Part shown: piece by piece, positions 11,576 to 22,437 of the stretch
How positions within the stretch are numbered: position 1 is the first letter of the stretch
Layout of the letters: each line of letters opens with the position of its first letter
Assembly (NCBI GenBank): GCA_025617745.1
Contig: CM046858.1
Location: 37,341,119-37,405,118, forward strand
Origin: Heliocidaris erythrogramma
Lineage: Eukaryota; Echinodermata; Echinoidea; Camarodonta; Echinometridae
Direction of reading: 5' to 3'
DNA: 64,000 nt
Translations under genes and position numbers: made by a program
Notes under the pieces: generated by a model
Databases searched by the model: none
What the model was told of the DNA's origin: nothing
Seen by the model: the letters and a program-made list of their open reading frames with translations, nothing else

Positions 11576-13759
11576 TTAAAATCGGTGGACGCATGCATTC
11601 ATGTACAAATTCCCATCATGGCATTCATTTTCAGTACCATACATAAAGTCATTGGTTGGTACAGCCGAATATAAGTGATCGTTTAAAGAAAGGGTGCTTT
11701 GGCAAATGCCTTCCAACGGCTCACTTGGACCATTACCACAGACATCATCGGGTGTGAGATGGGAAGATTGTGAAACCTGTGAGAGAGATTGGGACATTTT
11801 CCTTGTTTTCCTGGTTTTAAGGCTCATATCTGGTTGGGCGTACATTGCTTCCAACTCTGCGGCAGATCGTGTCGCGCATGGTACCACCGTATCGCCACTC
11901 GAAGTCTTCTGTTTATCCTCTGATGAAGTTGAGTTGCTGATCTTGTTGCCAGAAAGACGGGCTCCATCATGGTCATCGGATGATTGAAATGGCCTTAGAA
12001 TGGTCGGAAGCATTAAATGTTGTGTTTTAAATCTGGTAGTGCCTTTTACATCATCCACTGAGGAATACCCGGTTTCGAGAGACGGTGTCATTGAAAGTGG
12101 ATTATTTCCGAAGTGCTGCCCAGCGTTTCTGTCATCACATGTGTCTCCTATACACCCTCCTTCTGCAAAGGTGTTGAGATTACACATGCTTTTGGATAGA
12201 AACGAATCTTCCATTTCACAAAGTACCGGGAGGGTTTGAGGTTTACCTCGGTCTTCACTGCGGAACTGCGTCGTCTCCTGCTTTGAACTATTGCTGTCCG
12301 ATGTTGGTGAGTGCTGATCAGAGACCTCAGCAACAATGCTAGGCCGACATGGGTGGGAAGAGAAACTCGTCATCTCTTGAGATCTTGAATCCTCCACGGT
12401 GTCTTCCTCTGCAGATGAACTCTCCAAAAGATCTGGTGACATATGTCGCCCCACGTGATATCTATCTTTTCGCACAAAGTTGTAGTGCCATAACATGACC
12501 AAGATGATGCCGATGCTGAAAACAAATGCCAGTGAAGAAGCGCCTGTCATGGATATTAGCACTATATTATGAAGATCCTCCGAAATTGTATTGTTGCTTT
12601 GATCCGTCACCGTCATCAGGTGATTGCAGGTACTAGTCGATTTGAAGAAATTTGCTCGAGTCACACCATCGTCATTAGGTGACGTCGATTCCGATTTTTC
12701 AACATTCACATTGATGCTTTCACATCGTTGTTCGTCAGTGGAATTGATTGATTGATTGCTCTGGGTAGAAGATTTAGTAGCAGTCACAGTGATGTTATCC
12801 TGATGGCCCTGCAAATCCAAAACTATCATGCTATGCACTATCATCTGAAGGTCATTATCGTCGATGCACAGAAATAGTATGTAGTTGGTATTTGTTACGT
12901 TGTACGTTTCTTGCAGACTAAGCTGGACTGTTTTGCCACTGTTACTATACCACCAAACGAGAGAAATGCTCTCATTTCCAACGCAACACTTGAATTGTAG
13001 ATCATCAGTTTCCCGGTATTTTAACGTTTGATGTTCAACAGATACAAAGTTACACGTTTCATTAACATGGATATTTTCACGAAAAGTCACACAGATATTT
13101 GGTACTCCTTCGCCATCTAATATGTCCTGATAACCAACAAAAACATTGATATCATTGGTCAGTATTAAATTGCCATCGAGCTTCCTGTGAGTCGTTCGAT
13201 GTTTATACAACGCATGGTTTCTTGCTTTGATTTCTGCGTGATCGTCATTGCCGACTTGCATCCACTGACAAGACATTTGTAGTTTCTCGCTTTCTCTGTC
13301 CAGGAGTGTAATGCAAATGGGATGCCTATCAACAACGGTCAACGTGAATATCAGCGCTGTGCAAATGAGTTGTTCTTTCTCGTAAATAGTAATGTAGTGA
13401 GTTCCCGAATCCAATTTTTGCGCAAGTTCAATCCTTATCTCGAATGTATTGTTAGGGACCGATGAAAGAAGCTTATAACGTGCACGAATGTGCGATTCGT
13501 TGCTTATGCACTGGAGAGAATGATTACATCTAACTCTCCAAGCTGCATGTGGAGTCATCCACACAATGGTTTGGCTTTGCTGTACCGCACCCATCAGACG
13601 AAATTTCATCGAAACATCCACACCATTAAGTACGTCGATTTGCTTCCAGTCGTACTCACATGTACTGTCATTCTTAGACGAAGTACGTTGAACAAAAATC
13701 ATCAAAATGAAGATACACAGAAAATGTTTCCAACAGAGAAAGGGTAAACCCCTAGACAT
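11576..13759 (-). CDS. Receptor gene 2 (type I): three Ig-like domains, one TM, tyrosine-motif tail
   Basis: 727 residues, single exon, ATG at 13759. Signal peptide 1 to about 28. D1 is about 34-144, with W67 in the C strand and DSGTHY in the F-strand position but no cysteine there. D2 is about 147-240 (MSCQW, then NICVTF). D3 is about 243-316 (FKCCV, VWW, FLCID). The stalk with several NxS/T sites is 317-398 and the membrane span about 399-424 (LAFVFSIGIILVML). The tail of about 300 residues has GYSSV (ITSM-like TxYxxV), MYAQP, LYSAV, MYGT and terminal LYMNAC (YxN). It is about 97% identical to gene 4 over the whole protein and only about half identical to the type II genes. AATAAA overlaps the stop codon. 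Function unknown; it is a cell-surface receptor by architecture. Confidence 0.88.
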   Translation of the reverse strand: MSRGLPFLCWKHFLCIFILMIFVQRTSSKNDSTCEYDWKQIDVLNGVDVSMKFRLMGAVQQSQTIVWMTPHAAWRVRCNHSLQCISNESHIRARYKLLSSVPNNTFEIRIELAQKLDSGTHYITIYEKEQLICTALIFTLTVVDRHPICITLLDRESEKLQMSCQWMQVGNDDHAEIKARNHALYKHRTTHRKLDGNLILTNDINVFVGYQDILDGEGVPNICVTFRENIHVNETCNFVSVEHQTLKYRETDDLQFKCCVGNESISLVWWYSNSGKTVQLSLQETYNVTNTNYILFLCIDDNDLQMIVHSMIVLDLQGHQDNITVTATKSSTQSNQSINSTDEQRCESINVNVEKSESTSPNDDGVTRANFFKSTSTCNHLMTVTDQSNNTISEDLHNIVLISMTGASSLAFVFSIGIILVMLWHYNFVRKDRYHVGRHMSPDLLESSSAEEDTVEDSRSQEMTSFSSHPCRPSIVAEVSDQHSPTSDSNSSKQETTQFRSEDRGKPQTLPVLCEMEDSFLSKSMCNLNTFAEGGCIGDTCDDRNAGQHFGNNPLSMTPSLETGYSSVDDVKGTTRFKTQHLMLPTILRPFQSSDDHDGARLSGNKISNSTSSEDKQKTSSGDTVVPCATRSAAELEAMYAQPDMSLKTRKTRKMSQSLSQVSQSSHLTPDDVCGNGPSEPLEGICQSTLSLNDHLYSAVPTNDFMYGTENECHDGNLYMNACVHRF

Positions 13760-14569
13760 GACTACGGTAATTCAGATAGTTCAACTCGATATAATGCGTA
13801 TAAAATGTACTTAGTCTATATCAAGTGACTACTGTTTGAGATGTTGCTTGCTTTCTGAAAATTTTGAAATATTGAATATTGAAAATGTGATAACAATGAC
13901 GATAATAAATTAAAATGTAATCATGGAAATGCTGTAGATAGGGTAGCGTCAAATATTGCCGTCTGATGGTCAACGAAGGGCAAACAGGTAAACACGACGA
14001 TGCAAAGCAGCCCCAAATGCATGGAAGTGAAGTCTCAGTAAATCGTCAGACATGTCAGAGCGACTGTTTCACGAACTCGCGATTGCTATTGGGTTGGACT
14101 TAATGTGACGTTTTAGTTGTTTAAATGCGGATCTGCAAACCGGACACTCATTAATATCGAGATAGGTGGAGTTTGATTTCCGACGTATGAAATATATTTC
14201 CTTTTAAATTTTCAAGATAGATGGAACATGGATGTTCTCTTTTATTTTAACTGACACAGATGGTGAGTAAAGATACAATCAAAACACTTTTAATACCACG
14301 AAACCGAAAGTGCTTATGTTCATCATTTTGCCCTCGTGTGTATTCAAATATGCACATTTACTTCGCCACTCTCCTTTGCTTTGGATTGTTTTTTTTTCTC
14401 TCCCCCCCCCCCTTTTTTTTTTGGGGGGGGGGAATATTTTAAAGAATCATTACATCAGGAGGGATGAGGAATTTCTACATAGAACAAAAACAAATCAAAA
14501 GAGAGATGGTCGATACAAATTAGGCTTTCTCCTGGCTAGTGATTGATCTAGATATGTTGTGATTATTCT
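13760..14569 (-). promoter_or_regulatory. 5' flank of gene 2 with an IRF-like site
   Basis: Nearly identical to 35018-35848 upstream of gene 4. GAAACCGAAAG lies at 14300-14310, 541 bp upstream of the ATG. The sequence after it (CTTATGTTCATCATTTTG) is a diverged match to the type II flank (TTATATGATATTTATCATCT), so the site is likely homologous in both types. A poly(C)/poly(G) hairpin-like stretch lies at about 14401-14432. TATA-like words 20-50 nt before the ATG are too weak to assign. Confidence 0.5.
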
Positions 14570-16490
14570 CTTTCACCTGCGACAAGGAATAAAACAATTA
14601 ACACAATTCTCTGCGATTGGCCATGGTATTTATCCATATTGAAACGTTCAAATTATCGTTTCAAATATATCGCAAAATTCGCAATGATAATGGTGGTTCC
14701 AAAACAGTTAACGATAATAATAATAGTAATAACAATAATCAGAATGATATTCAGAATAATATCTCTTTCAAGCGGTGTATCGTTTTCCATCAACACTAAT
14801 ACAGATATAATAATGATAATGATCATACAATTTTCCTCATGTATTATTTGCTAAGCACACATTGATTAATATTATCTCATTCAACATAATTTATAACACA
14901 TACTGTTCCATAACATAAGAGCAAGCAGTCTGAATGAACCTAGGAAGTAACCCGGACGGGATTTAATGCCGTCACCGCTCAGCTGGCCTTTGATGACGAT
15001 CGAACACCGAACCGAAATAGTCACCGCCCTACGAGCTGCCAGTCGCGACGGGGGCCCGTTTTGATTTTGATTTTGATTTTGCCCCTTCCCGAAGGCTCGA
15101 AAATTCCCACGATCCGGCCGAGCATGAGAAGCAGCCACCAGCAGCCATAACTCTGCATCCACGATCGCCCAAGAGCGCTCTGGTTGGCGAGCCTGGCGAA
15201 GGCGGAACTGAACGTCATAGTCGGCCCAATTGTAACCGCAATTGGCGGCAGTTCGCACCGTACTCGTATACTTTAATAATTCCCGAGCTCGGAGAGGGTG
15301 TCGTTCTGTAAAGACGGACATATATATCAGCATGGCGCTGGTCCAAAGCTCGATGCTCCGAATTATTGGAGATCGATTTGCAGGCCACAACTGCAATCCC
15401 GCACCCGAAGAGAAAATTAAAGCTAACCGATCTTCACTTAAATTTCGTGCTGCCACAGAGGGCTTGGTCAGTAAACCGAGATCAACAAACTCACCCCGCC
15501 AGATTTTGTCTTTCAGGGAGATGTCAAGAGTGGCGCCTAGCTCGTCGCATACACCTACGAGTTGTTGGGGATAATTGAATTGCGACGAGCTCCCCAGCGG
15601 CCCCACAGGAACGGGGGCTTGCAGGGATGCCGCATGGCTAGTGCCGATCGCTGGCTGAAGAGGCGCATTTTGTTCGTTCAGCCCCAAAACCGCACTATCA
15701 TTATCTAATGCCAGAACCGCCCATGACTCACCTGCCTCGTGGTCATTTTGGAGCAAATTTGCTTCCTCCTCATCGATGTTGTCACCCAATCTACGGATTC
15801 GAACTGGTATCGGTTCCGGGTCCCGGGGGTGGCTGGGCACAGGCGCAGGCGTCTGCGAAGTCGTAGCTGCCGGCACTGCCGGCGAGGGGCAATGCAAAGC
15901 ACGGGTGGAACCTTCCTGTTTAGAGGCCGTCTTTTTCCCCGTTGTCGCCCTTGTTGTCCGCTGCTTCTTCGTGCCTGGTTTTGACTTAGGCATTGTGACT
16001 GCCAAGTCCCCGATGGCTTTAAAAGTTATATCCTCTCAGCTCAGCTCGTATATATCTCAGTGACCCGAATGAATTGCCAGTTGGTAGAAAAAAGTCAATG
16101 TAGCCTAGTTGCAGTGTAGCACATATAAAACTTTAAATTGTAGGTGATAAAGTAAAGGTTTGCCTTGGTGACAAATTCAAGTATCCAAGCTCCAATCCGC
16201 CAAAATTTCAACATGAATGAAGTCAATCAAATCTTGTTGATGTGCAGATCAAAACTGTAACCAGCTTATGGAGCGTCGGAACAGAGGAGGAGCGAACGGC
16301 AAAAACTTGCTTGTGCTTTCGGTATGAATACCATGGCATGAATGGGATGTTTTCCTCATAACTCCTCCTTACTACCACCAACTTATCCGGTCGAGGATGT
16401 TACTCCGTCCCACAAATTATAAACAGCCGTCTCGGTGACTTTCAATAAACTATTTTAACTCTTTCTTCAATAGTTAAAATTAATTATTCT
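14570..16490 (-). mobile_element. Retroelement insertion carrying an ORF1-like gene (Ngaro/DIRS-like), fossil
   Basis: Module B lacks this segment: the two modules rejoin exactly around ATTATTCT, which is present at 14562-14569 and again at 16483-16490. The minus strand has a 374-codon frame (14881-16005). Its N-terminus is basic and proline-rich, and its core contains KIWRGEFVDLGLL, ELWTSAMLIYMSVF, HPLRARELLKY and SWAIVDAELWLL. This resembles the gag-like first ORF of tyrosine-recombinase retrotransposons in invertebrates. No reverse transcriptase or recombinase is present, so the copy is partial. It arrived after modules A and B split, so it is young. Confidence 0.6.
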
Positions 16491-17210
16491 TCACTAGCAA
16501 ATATTACACGTGGCACCATGGGGTGGGGGGGGGGGGGGGGGGGGTCTTCTCCTATGTACAGCCCAAGTACCCATTCACACTGAATTAGTTTAGTTGATGA
16601 AACATATTTGTACAACTGATTCATAGCAGAATTCTCTTTAAATATAGATAGGATGTTTAATTTAATTAGCATTAGGGGTTAAACTGGGGGAAGAACTTGA
16701 ATATCATTGTGGATTGAAATCAAAATCTACCTATAGAATGGAAAAAAAGATGTATTGTAACACGGTGTATTCAGTAACAGTCAAGAGGCAATTATTGTAA
16801 TATAAAAAATTATCATTACATGTATTAAGTCGAAAATAAATGTGGAAGTATATGTATAATGTACAGCAGATTGCATTTGTTTGTAGTTCTCCAATGAAAG
16901 GTTGCTCAATCATATATAGTGGAATGTTGAAAGAAGCGAGAAGTATAGTGGAATGTTGAAAGAAGCGAGAGAGAGAGAGAGAGAGATACAGTGAGAAACA
17001 GCCAGTGGGAAAATGAGAGAGAGAGAAAAAAAAAGAATGCAGGGGATAGATATAAATTATGAAGAATACAGGAGAGAGAGAGAGGGGGGGGGGTTAGCTG
17101 GTGTGATGAAAAGTGATAAGATTGTAGGGCTTCCACTGGCATGTTTTGGTTTCTACTTTAAATACTCAGTTTCCATTCATATAAATAATTGGCAGGTGTA
17201 TGTTAGATCA
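16491..17210. repeat. Module spacer with GA microsatellite (module A)
   Basis: Matches 35849-36651. It holds a long poly(G) tract (about 16519-16543), a directly repeated 29-bp segment (about 16916-16972, TATAGTGGAATGTTGAAAG) and GA-rich runs (16967-16985, 17013-17028, 17071-17094). No gene. GA runs are known to border recombining immune genes in sea urchins (SpTransformer/185-333); whether that matters here is inference. Confidence 0.6.
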
Positions 17211-17400
17211 GTGGCGGATTTAGGGGGGCACATCCGGCCCCGTGCACCCCCCCCCCCCCCCCCTTTTGGAAGATAAGTATGCATTGTGCCCCCCCCCCTT
17301 TTTTAGAACGAAAATTTTTGTTTCTCTCTTTCTTTTTCTTTGCTTATCAGAGAATTATGGACGGAAACTGGACCCCCATACCCCCAATCCACTCGACATC
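17211..17400. mobile_element. hAT-like repeat remnant with CAGTGGCGGAT end and poly(C) tracts
   Basis: Starts CAGTGGCGGATTTAGGGGGG, a terminus typical of hAT-type elements, and carries two poly(C) runs. A related copy lies at about 18190-18360 in the same spacer. The equivalents in module B are 36652-36830 and 37757-37955. No complete pair of ends is seen here. Confidence 0.55.
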
Positions 17401-18189
17401 GCAGCCGAAATAGAGCCGTTCCCGATGTCCGATGTGACTGAAATTCAGGTGCTAGTTGTTCTAGATTCAGGCGGGATGGGCATTAATTAGCACCAGCAAT
17501 TTCTGAATGTTGCACAATTTTCAGATTAGATCTAAAGTTACATTAAAACCATGCCATGTTCACATATTCACTGGACGTGGACGGAAACACACTAAAGGCC
17601 GAGTGTGTATATCTATGTACACGCAGTGCGACGGTTCATTCCTCAGCATATAGCCTTACGTGTATTAGGCAGCTTCAAATAGACTGTACACGGTGTAAGC
17701 GTACCGTACGACGGTGAAACTTATGCCTATGTAATTTCGCTGACCCAAAAAAGGTCGAAAGGAATGGGAACTTCGAAGCTTTACTCGGGGCCTGCCAAAG
17801 AAAGTTACGAATTGTAAAAAAAAAAACCTTTAAATAATACGACCAAAATACCACAAACAACCCCTTCATGACAATCCGGGAACAATTTAAACTCGTAAAA
17901 AAAACCCAGCTCGATTGAGTGGGAAATCACGGAGAAAAGCGCTTTCAAACCAACGGACGGACAAACACACACAAAACACACAGACCATCCACTGAATATT
18001 TCCCATATTCCGTGATTAAATCATATGTCGCTTTTGTTGTTTTCATGTGTTGCATTGTTGTCCATATTTTTGCGCATGCGCTAAATCCACCCTGAATATT
18101 TGACGTTCATTACAGCTAGCTGCGCGCATGTGCTTGATCTTGTTGCATGAGGACAACAAACATGGCTGACAGCCGGCGATTTCAACATC
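17401..18189. other. Spacer sequence without a gene (module A)
   Basis: Nearly identical to 36831-37650 in module B. Short minus-strand frames are present in both copies but differ in length and reading frame. The identity comes from recent duplication, so conservation is no evidence of coding. Confidence 0.5.
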
Positions 18190-18360
18190 ACTCACCCCCC
18201 CCCCCCCCCCCCCCTTTGGAAGGAAAGTATGCATTTTGATCATAAACGATCCTCCCTTTTGTCGATTGTGCCCCCCCCCCCCTTTTTTAGAATGAAAACC
18301 TTTTTTTCTTTGCTTGTCGGAGAATTATGGAGGGAAACTGGATCCCAATACCACACTGAG
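18190..18360. mobile_element. Second hAT-like poly(C) repeat remnant in the module A spacer
   Basis: Poly(C), then TTTGGAAGGAAAGTATGCAT, a second poly(C) run, and TTTTTTAGAATGAAAAC. The order matches 17240-17330. The left end with GGCGGATCCAGG is missing here but present in module B at 37757, so module A has lost about 130 bp at this junction. Confidence 0.5.
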
Positions 18361-18479
18361 CGAATTTTGGAGGTCTGGTGAAAAAATACTTTTTGTCGCC
18401 CCCCACCACTGAGCGACTTTTCGAGAAAAGACTAAATGACGCACAATTTCACGGCTTGAGCTAGTTACGTCATTACTAT

Positions 18480-18835
18480 ATGGCAGTGCTATCCATATTG
18501 CAGTGGAATGCACAAGGCCGCACACGGACAAGAACTCATACAATTTCTCGACTCTAATAATCGATATAACGAAATAATACATTTGATTTGCATTCAAGAA
18601 ACATGGTTTAATAACACTAGGACCCTATATATCCCAGGGTATACATGTATTGCAAAAAATAGAAAATCACAATATCGAGGGGGTTGTGCCTTTTATGTAC
18701 ACGATTCTATTCAATACGGCTTTTCGACTCAAGATGAGACAGAGTTTGAGTTACAGTCTGTAGATATTTTTATTGGAGAATCTGTGTTTCGAGTGTTTCG
18801 AGTGAATCTGTGTTTCGAAACTAGATAACAAGCGA
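18480..18835 (+). mobile_element. LINE 5' fragment: start of the AP-type endonuclease
   Basis: The plus strand reads LSILQWNAQG in one frame. A 106-codon frame (18508-18828) follows with LICIQETWFNNTRTLYIPGY and RGGCAFYVHD. These match the early motifs (QWNxxG, QETW, GGxxxYV) of the endonuclease in non-LTR retrotransposons. Reverse transcriptase is absent. The same fragment sits at 38080-38405. Confidence 0.75.
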
Positions 18836-20238
18836 ATTTGTCAAAGGCTATGGCAACTAAATTTATAGTCTCACAAATCCTTTCTTATAAGAAGGCTCTT
18901 CCTTATTTTTTTTTGTTATACTGATACCACTACATACAACTCTTTATTTCTCTCACGCAAAAAATTCCGTTCACTTCGTGAGCGGTAATCAGGCATATTT
19001 ACAACTGCATGTATTGCAAAAAGAAATACCATCAGTTTGTGCAATATTTTTGGTTATTTGTGCATGTATTTTTTATTAAAAACATAACTGTAAAACTACA
19101 GGTTTTTGGGGCCTTTGAAATTACAAGTTATTGCCGTTATTTCAATTTTTACAGTCTTTTCCCTGTAAAACAACAGCAAGATCGTCGGTTTACCGGAAAT
19201 CAGCATATATTTACAATCGCCCGACATAAAGCACTATTAAAAAAACATTTTCTCATATTTTAACAATTTACCCTCTTAAATTACAAATCGTTTCCATGGT
19301 TCCGTTTTATTTCACATAGATTTTCCTGTTAGAAATTAAAGTTTCTACTATTTAACAAAAATATGACTGTATGTTAACAGCTTCCTTGTTTTTTACTACC
19401 CAAGTCTGTGAGAAAAGCACAATCGCCCGTATTCTGAACTCCGGTTTAGCTTAAACCGCGGTCTATGTACCGTGGAAAAACGGGCATTCCCGGCATCCTG
19501 ACTGCATGGACTGCCAGGAATTTCCTGTGAAAAAACGGCATTTTTTTTACAGTGTATGTCAGAAGGAGAGGTACAGCGTTCATTACAGCATCGATAGATA
19601 TAGTGCTAATAGAGCTACATACATTTATTTTCATACATTTATTTTCATTTCATATTTCATCCTTATTTTTATTATTATCATTCCTCATCATTGTCTGAAA
19701 CTTTTTTCAACTCTACGGCCATTCTGAATTTCCGTGTTTCCAACTAATTAGTTTATAATTTCGACCGGATATCAAGGATACATTTATCGAAGACCATCCC
19801 ACCAACTTACCATTATTGACAGATTTGATATCAATGTTTCATATATTTCATAAATATCACCCTAATAATTTTATTTAGTACTTAAGATAATCAGGTAGAA
19901 ATAATATTCAACGAAATTTTCACTTCCAATTTCAGAACAGTCACAGAACCCGGCTTTATTTGTAACTCTTCAAGGACTGCCAAGACATTACTGATTTGCC
20001 AAAGTTATGTGACCTCAAAATGATTTTATGTGACAAAACTCGAATTTCATCAGATCAGTAATCGTTTGTTTTAGAAGTCAGTATATAATTTATCATTTTA
20101 CTTGAAGTTAGTGTGTATAAAGAATGGCCGACCTGATTTCAGATGTTCTTTCAAAGAAAAGGTTTACATATAGCAAACAAATTTTTATATATATGCTACA
20201 TAAAATTGTTTATACAATCCAATTGTGGCGTTCATTTA
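18836..20238. repeat. Spacer and 3' flank of gene 3 (repeated at 38406-39526 and 48670-50116)
   Basis: A three-copy block beginning near TTTATTTCTCTCACGC and ending at the stop codon of a type II gene. The right 270 bp is the gene-linked 3' flank also found beside gene 1. Module B lacks about 290 bp here (about 19097-19388), which the gene 6 copy retains. No gene is seen. AATAAA overlaps the stop of gene 3 (20235-20240 on the minus strand). Confidence 0.65.
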
Positions 20239-22437
20239 TTAAAATCTGTCGACGGATGCATTCATGTACAGATCTCGATCACATGTAGATTCGTCAGTGC
20301 GGGTTACATTGTCATTACCATACGTATGGTCACTGGTTGGTACAGGCGAATATAAGTGATCGCTTGAAGAAAAGGTGCTTTGGTAAACGCCTTCTATCGG
20401 ATCATTTGGAGCATTACTACACACATCACAGGGCGTGTGATGGGAAGATGGGAGGGATTGGAATGTTTTCCTCATATTCCCGGTTTTCCTGCTCATATCT
20501 GGTTGGGCATACATTGCTTCTACATCTGATGCAGTTTGTGTCGTGCTTCGTATCACCGTATCCCCACTCGAAGTCTGTGGTTTATCCTCTGGGGAAGATG
20601 AGTTGCTAATCTTGTTGCTAAGGTGACGAGCTCCATCGTGGTCATCGGATGATGGGAGTGGCCTTAAAAAGGTCGAAAGCATTGACTGTTGGTCTGCTGT
20701 ATTGGTGAATCTGGTAGTGCCCTTTACATCTTCCACTGAGGAATATGCGTTGTCCAGAGGCAATGTCATTAATAGTGGATTATCTCCAAAGTGCTGTCCG
20801 ACGAGTCTGGCATCACATTTATCTCCTGTACACACTCCCTCAGCAAAGATGTTGATATTGGACATACTTTTGGATGAAAACGAATCTTCCATTTCACAAA
20901 GTATCGGGAGGGTTTGAGGTTTCCCTCTATCTTCATTGCTGGACTGCATCGTATCCTGCTCTGAACCATTGCTGTCCATTGTTGATGACCGCTGATCAGA
21001 GACAGACCCGTGGACATCATTATCCATGCTAGGCCGAGATAGGTGGGATGAGAAACTCGTCGTATGGTGAGTTCTTGAATCCTCCACGCTGCTGTCTTCT
21101 TCTTCAGATGACCTCATCAAAGAATCAGGTGACATAAGTCGTCTAACGTGATATTTGCCATTCCGCACTAAGCTGTAGTAGCATAATACAATACAAATGA
21201 TGCTGAAAACAAAGGCAAGTGCTACTACAGCCGTCGTGGATATCAGCGTGATGTGTATTTCATCAAGAGACGTTTTGCTAGTTGCATTTGTCTTCGGCAT
21301 CACTGAGATAGATTTCGTAGTTGAGGAAACATCAGTTTCCCGAGTTGTACCCACTTTGTTAGTTGATGTTAAACTAGTTGCTGCAACATCCACCGTGAGG
21401 TTTTCACATCGTATCTTGTCAGTCGAATAGTTTGGTTGTTTGTGCCCTTCAGAAAATATATTCATCGTTAAGATGTTCTTATTTTGCGGACCGGACAAAG
21501 CTATAATTCCAACACTTTGGACCATAGCTTTTGAGGCATTATTATCTTCAAGACATATAAATAGTATTTTATCAGCATTGGTCGCAGTGTGTTTTCCTGT
21601 TTTATTGACTGGAAGCAATCCTCCACTAGCATTGTGCCACCACATAATTGAAATGCTGTCATTATTCACACAGCAGTCAAATGCGAAGCACTCGGATTGA
21701 CTGTGATCAATAACCTTTCGTTGTAATCTTGGAAAGGTACAGGACTTATCCAAAATGAATCTTCCATTATAAACTTCACATGCGTAATCATCTTGAGATA
21801 TGTCCTCAATATCAACATATAAACTGAATTCGTGGGTCAAATTTAGCTCACCATCAAATTTTCTGTCTGGAATAGCGTGTTCAAACAACATGTTATTTCC
21901 GACCATGAGTTTTGAGCGTTCGCTGCTGCTGACTTGTAGCCACTTACAGTACATTTGTATTTTTTCTCGTTCTCTGTCCAGCAATGTGGTACAAGTGCTG
22001 CTGCTATTTACAACAGTCAAATCCAGTAGCAATGGCGTACATGTGCTCTTTAGTCCCTCGTAAATAACGATATAGTGTTTTCCAGAATCTTTAACTTGTG
22101 CAAATTTAATTAATACTTCGAATGTGTAGTTTTCGTACAATTCAGTCAACTTATAACGTGTACTTATCGAAGAATCATTACTTGTGCACTGAAGAGAACT
22201 ATTACATCTGATATTCTCAGCTGCATGCGGTGCCATCCAAGTTACAGTGTGGTCTTCCAGTATTGGACCTTTCAGGTAAAACCTTACAGAAACATCCTCG
22301 CCATTCAATACTTTGAGTGATTTCCATTGGTATTCACATAAACTATTCTCAGATGACGTCCATCGAGTACATGTTTTCAAAATTAAAGCAATTAAGAATA
22401 CCTTCCATTTGAGAGAACGTTGCTTGCTCCGCTGCAT
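20239..22437 (-). CDS. Receptor gene 3 (type II): three Ig-like domains, one TM, tyrosine-motif tail
   Basis: 732 residues, single exon, ATG at 22437 preceded by GGAACATCAAA, which is shared with gene 6. Signal peptide 1 to about 29. D1 ends with DSGKHYIVIYE. D2 has MYCKW and a canonical DDYACEV. D3 has FDCCV, MWWHN and LFICLED. The stalk is rich in Ser, Thr and Asn. The membrane span is STTAVVALAFVFSIICIVLC, followed by VRNGKYHVRRLMSPD. Tail motifs are AYSSV, MYAQP, VYQS, LYSPV, TYGN and LYMNAS. The ectodomain is the nearest match to gene 6; parts of the tail (FGDNPL, the RPLPSSDDHDGA area) are closer to types 2 and 4 than gene 6 is. It forms module A with gene 2, about 6.5 kb to its left. 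Confidence 0.88.
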   Translation of the reverse strand: MQRSKQRSLKWKVFLIALILKTCTRWTSSENSLCEYQWKSLKVLNGEDVSVRFYLKGPILEDHTVTWMAPHAAENIRCNSSLQCTSNDSSISTRYKLTELYENYTFEVLIKFAQVKDSGKHYIVIYEGLKSTCTPLLLDLTVVNSSSTCTTLLDREREKIQMYCKWLQVSSSERSKLMVGNNMLFEHAIPDRKFDGELNLTHEFSLYVDIEDISQDDYACEVYNGRFILDKSCTFPRLQRKVIDHSQSECFAFDCCVNNDSISIMWWHNASGGLLPVNKTGKHTATNADKILFICLEDNNASKAMVQSVGIIALSGPQNKNILTMNIFSEGHKQPNYSTDKIRCENLTVDVAATSLTSTNKVGTTRETDVSSTTKSISVMPKTNATSKTSLDEIHITLISTTAVVALAFVFSIICIVLCYYSLVRNGKYHVRRLMSPDSLMRSSEEEDSSVEDSRTHHTTSFSSHLSRPSMDNDVHGSVSDQRSSTMDSNGSEQDTMQSSNEDRGKPQTLPILCEMEDSFSSKSMSNINIFAEGVCTGDKCDARLVGQHFGDNPLLMTLPLDNAYSSVEDVKGTTRFTNTADQQSMLSTFLRPLPSSDDHDGARHLSNKISNSSSPEDKPQTSSGDTVIRSTTQTASDVEAMYAQPDMSRKTGNMRKTFQSLPSSHHTPCDVCSNAPNDPIEGVYQSTFSSSDHLYSPVPTSDHTYGNDNVTRTDESTCDRDLYMNASVDRF

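Noticed and set aside
11694-12239. Plus-strand open frames within the receptor genes, repeated in homologous positions (for example 11694-11987 and 32958-33251)
   Set aside because: They are antisense shadows of the conserved tail-coding sequence; their similarity follows from the sense gene.
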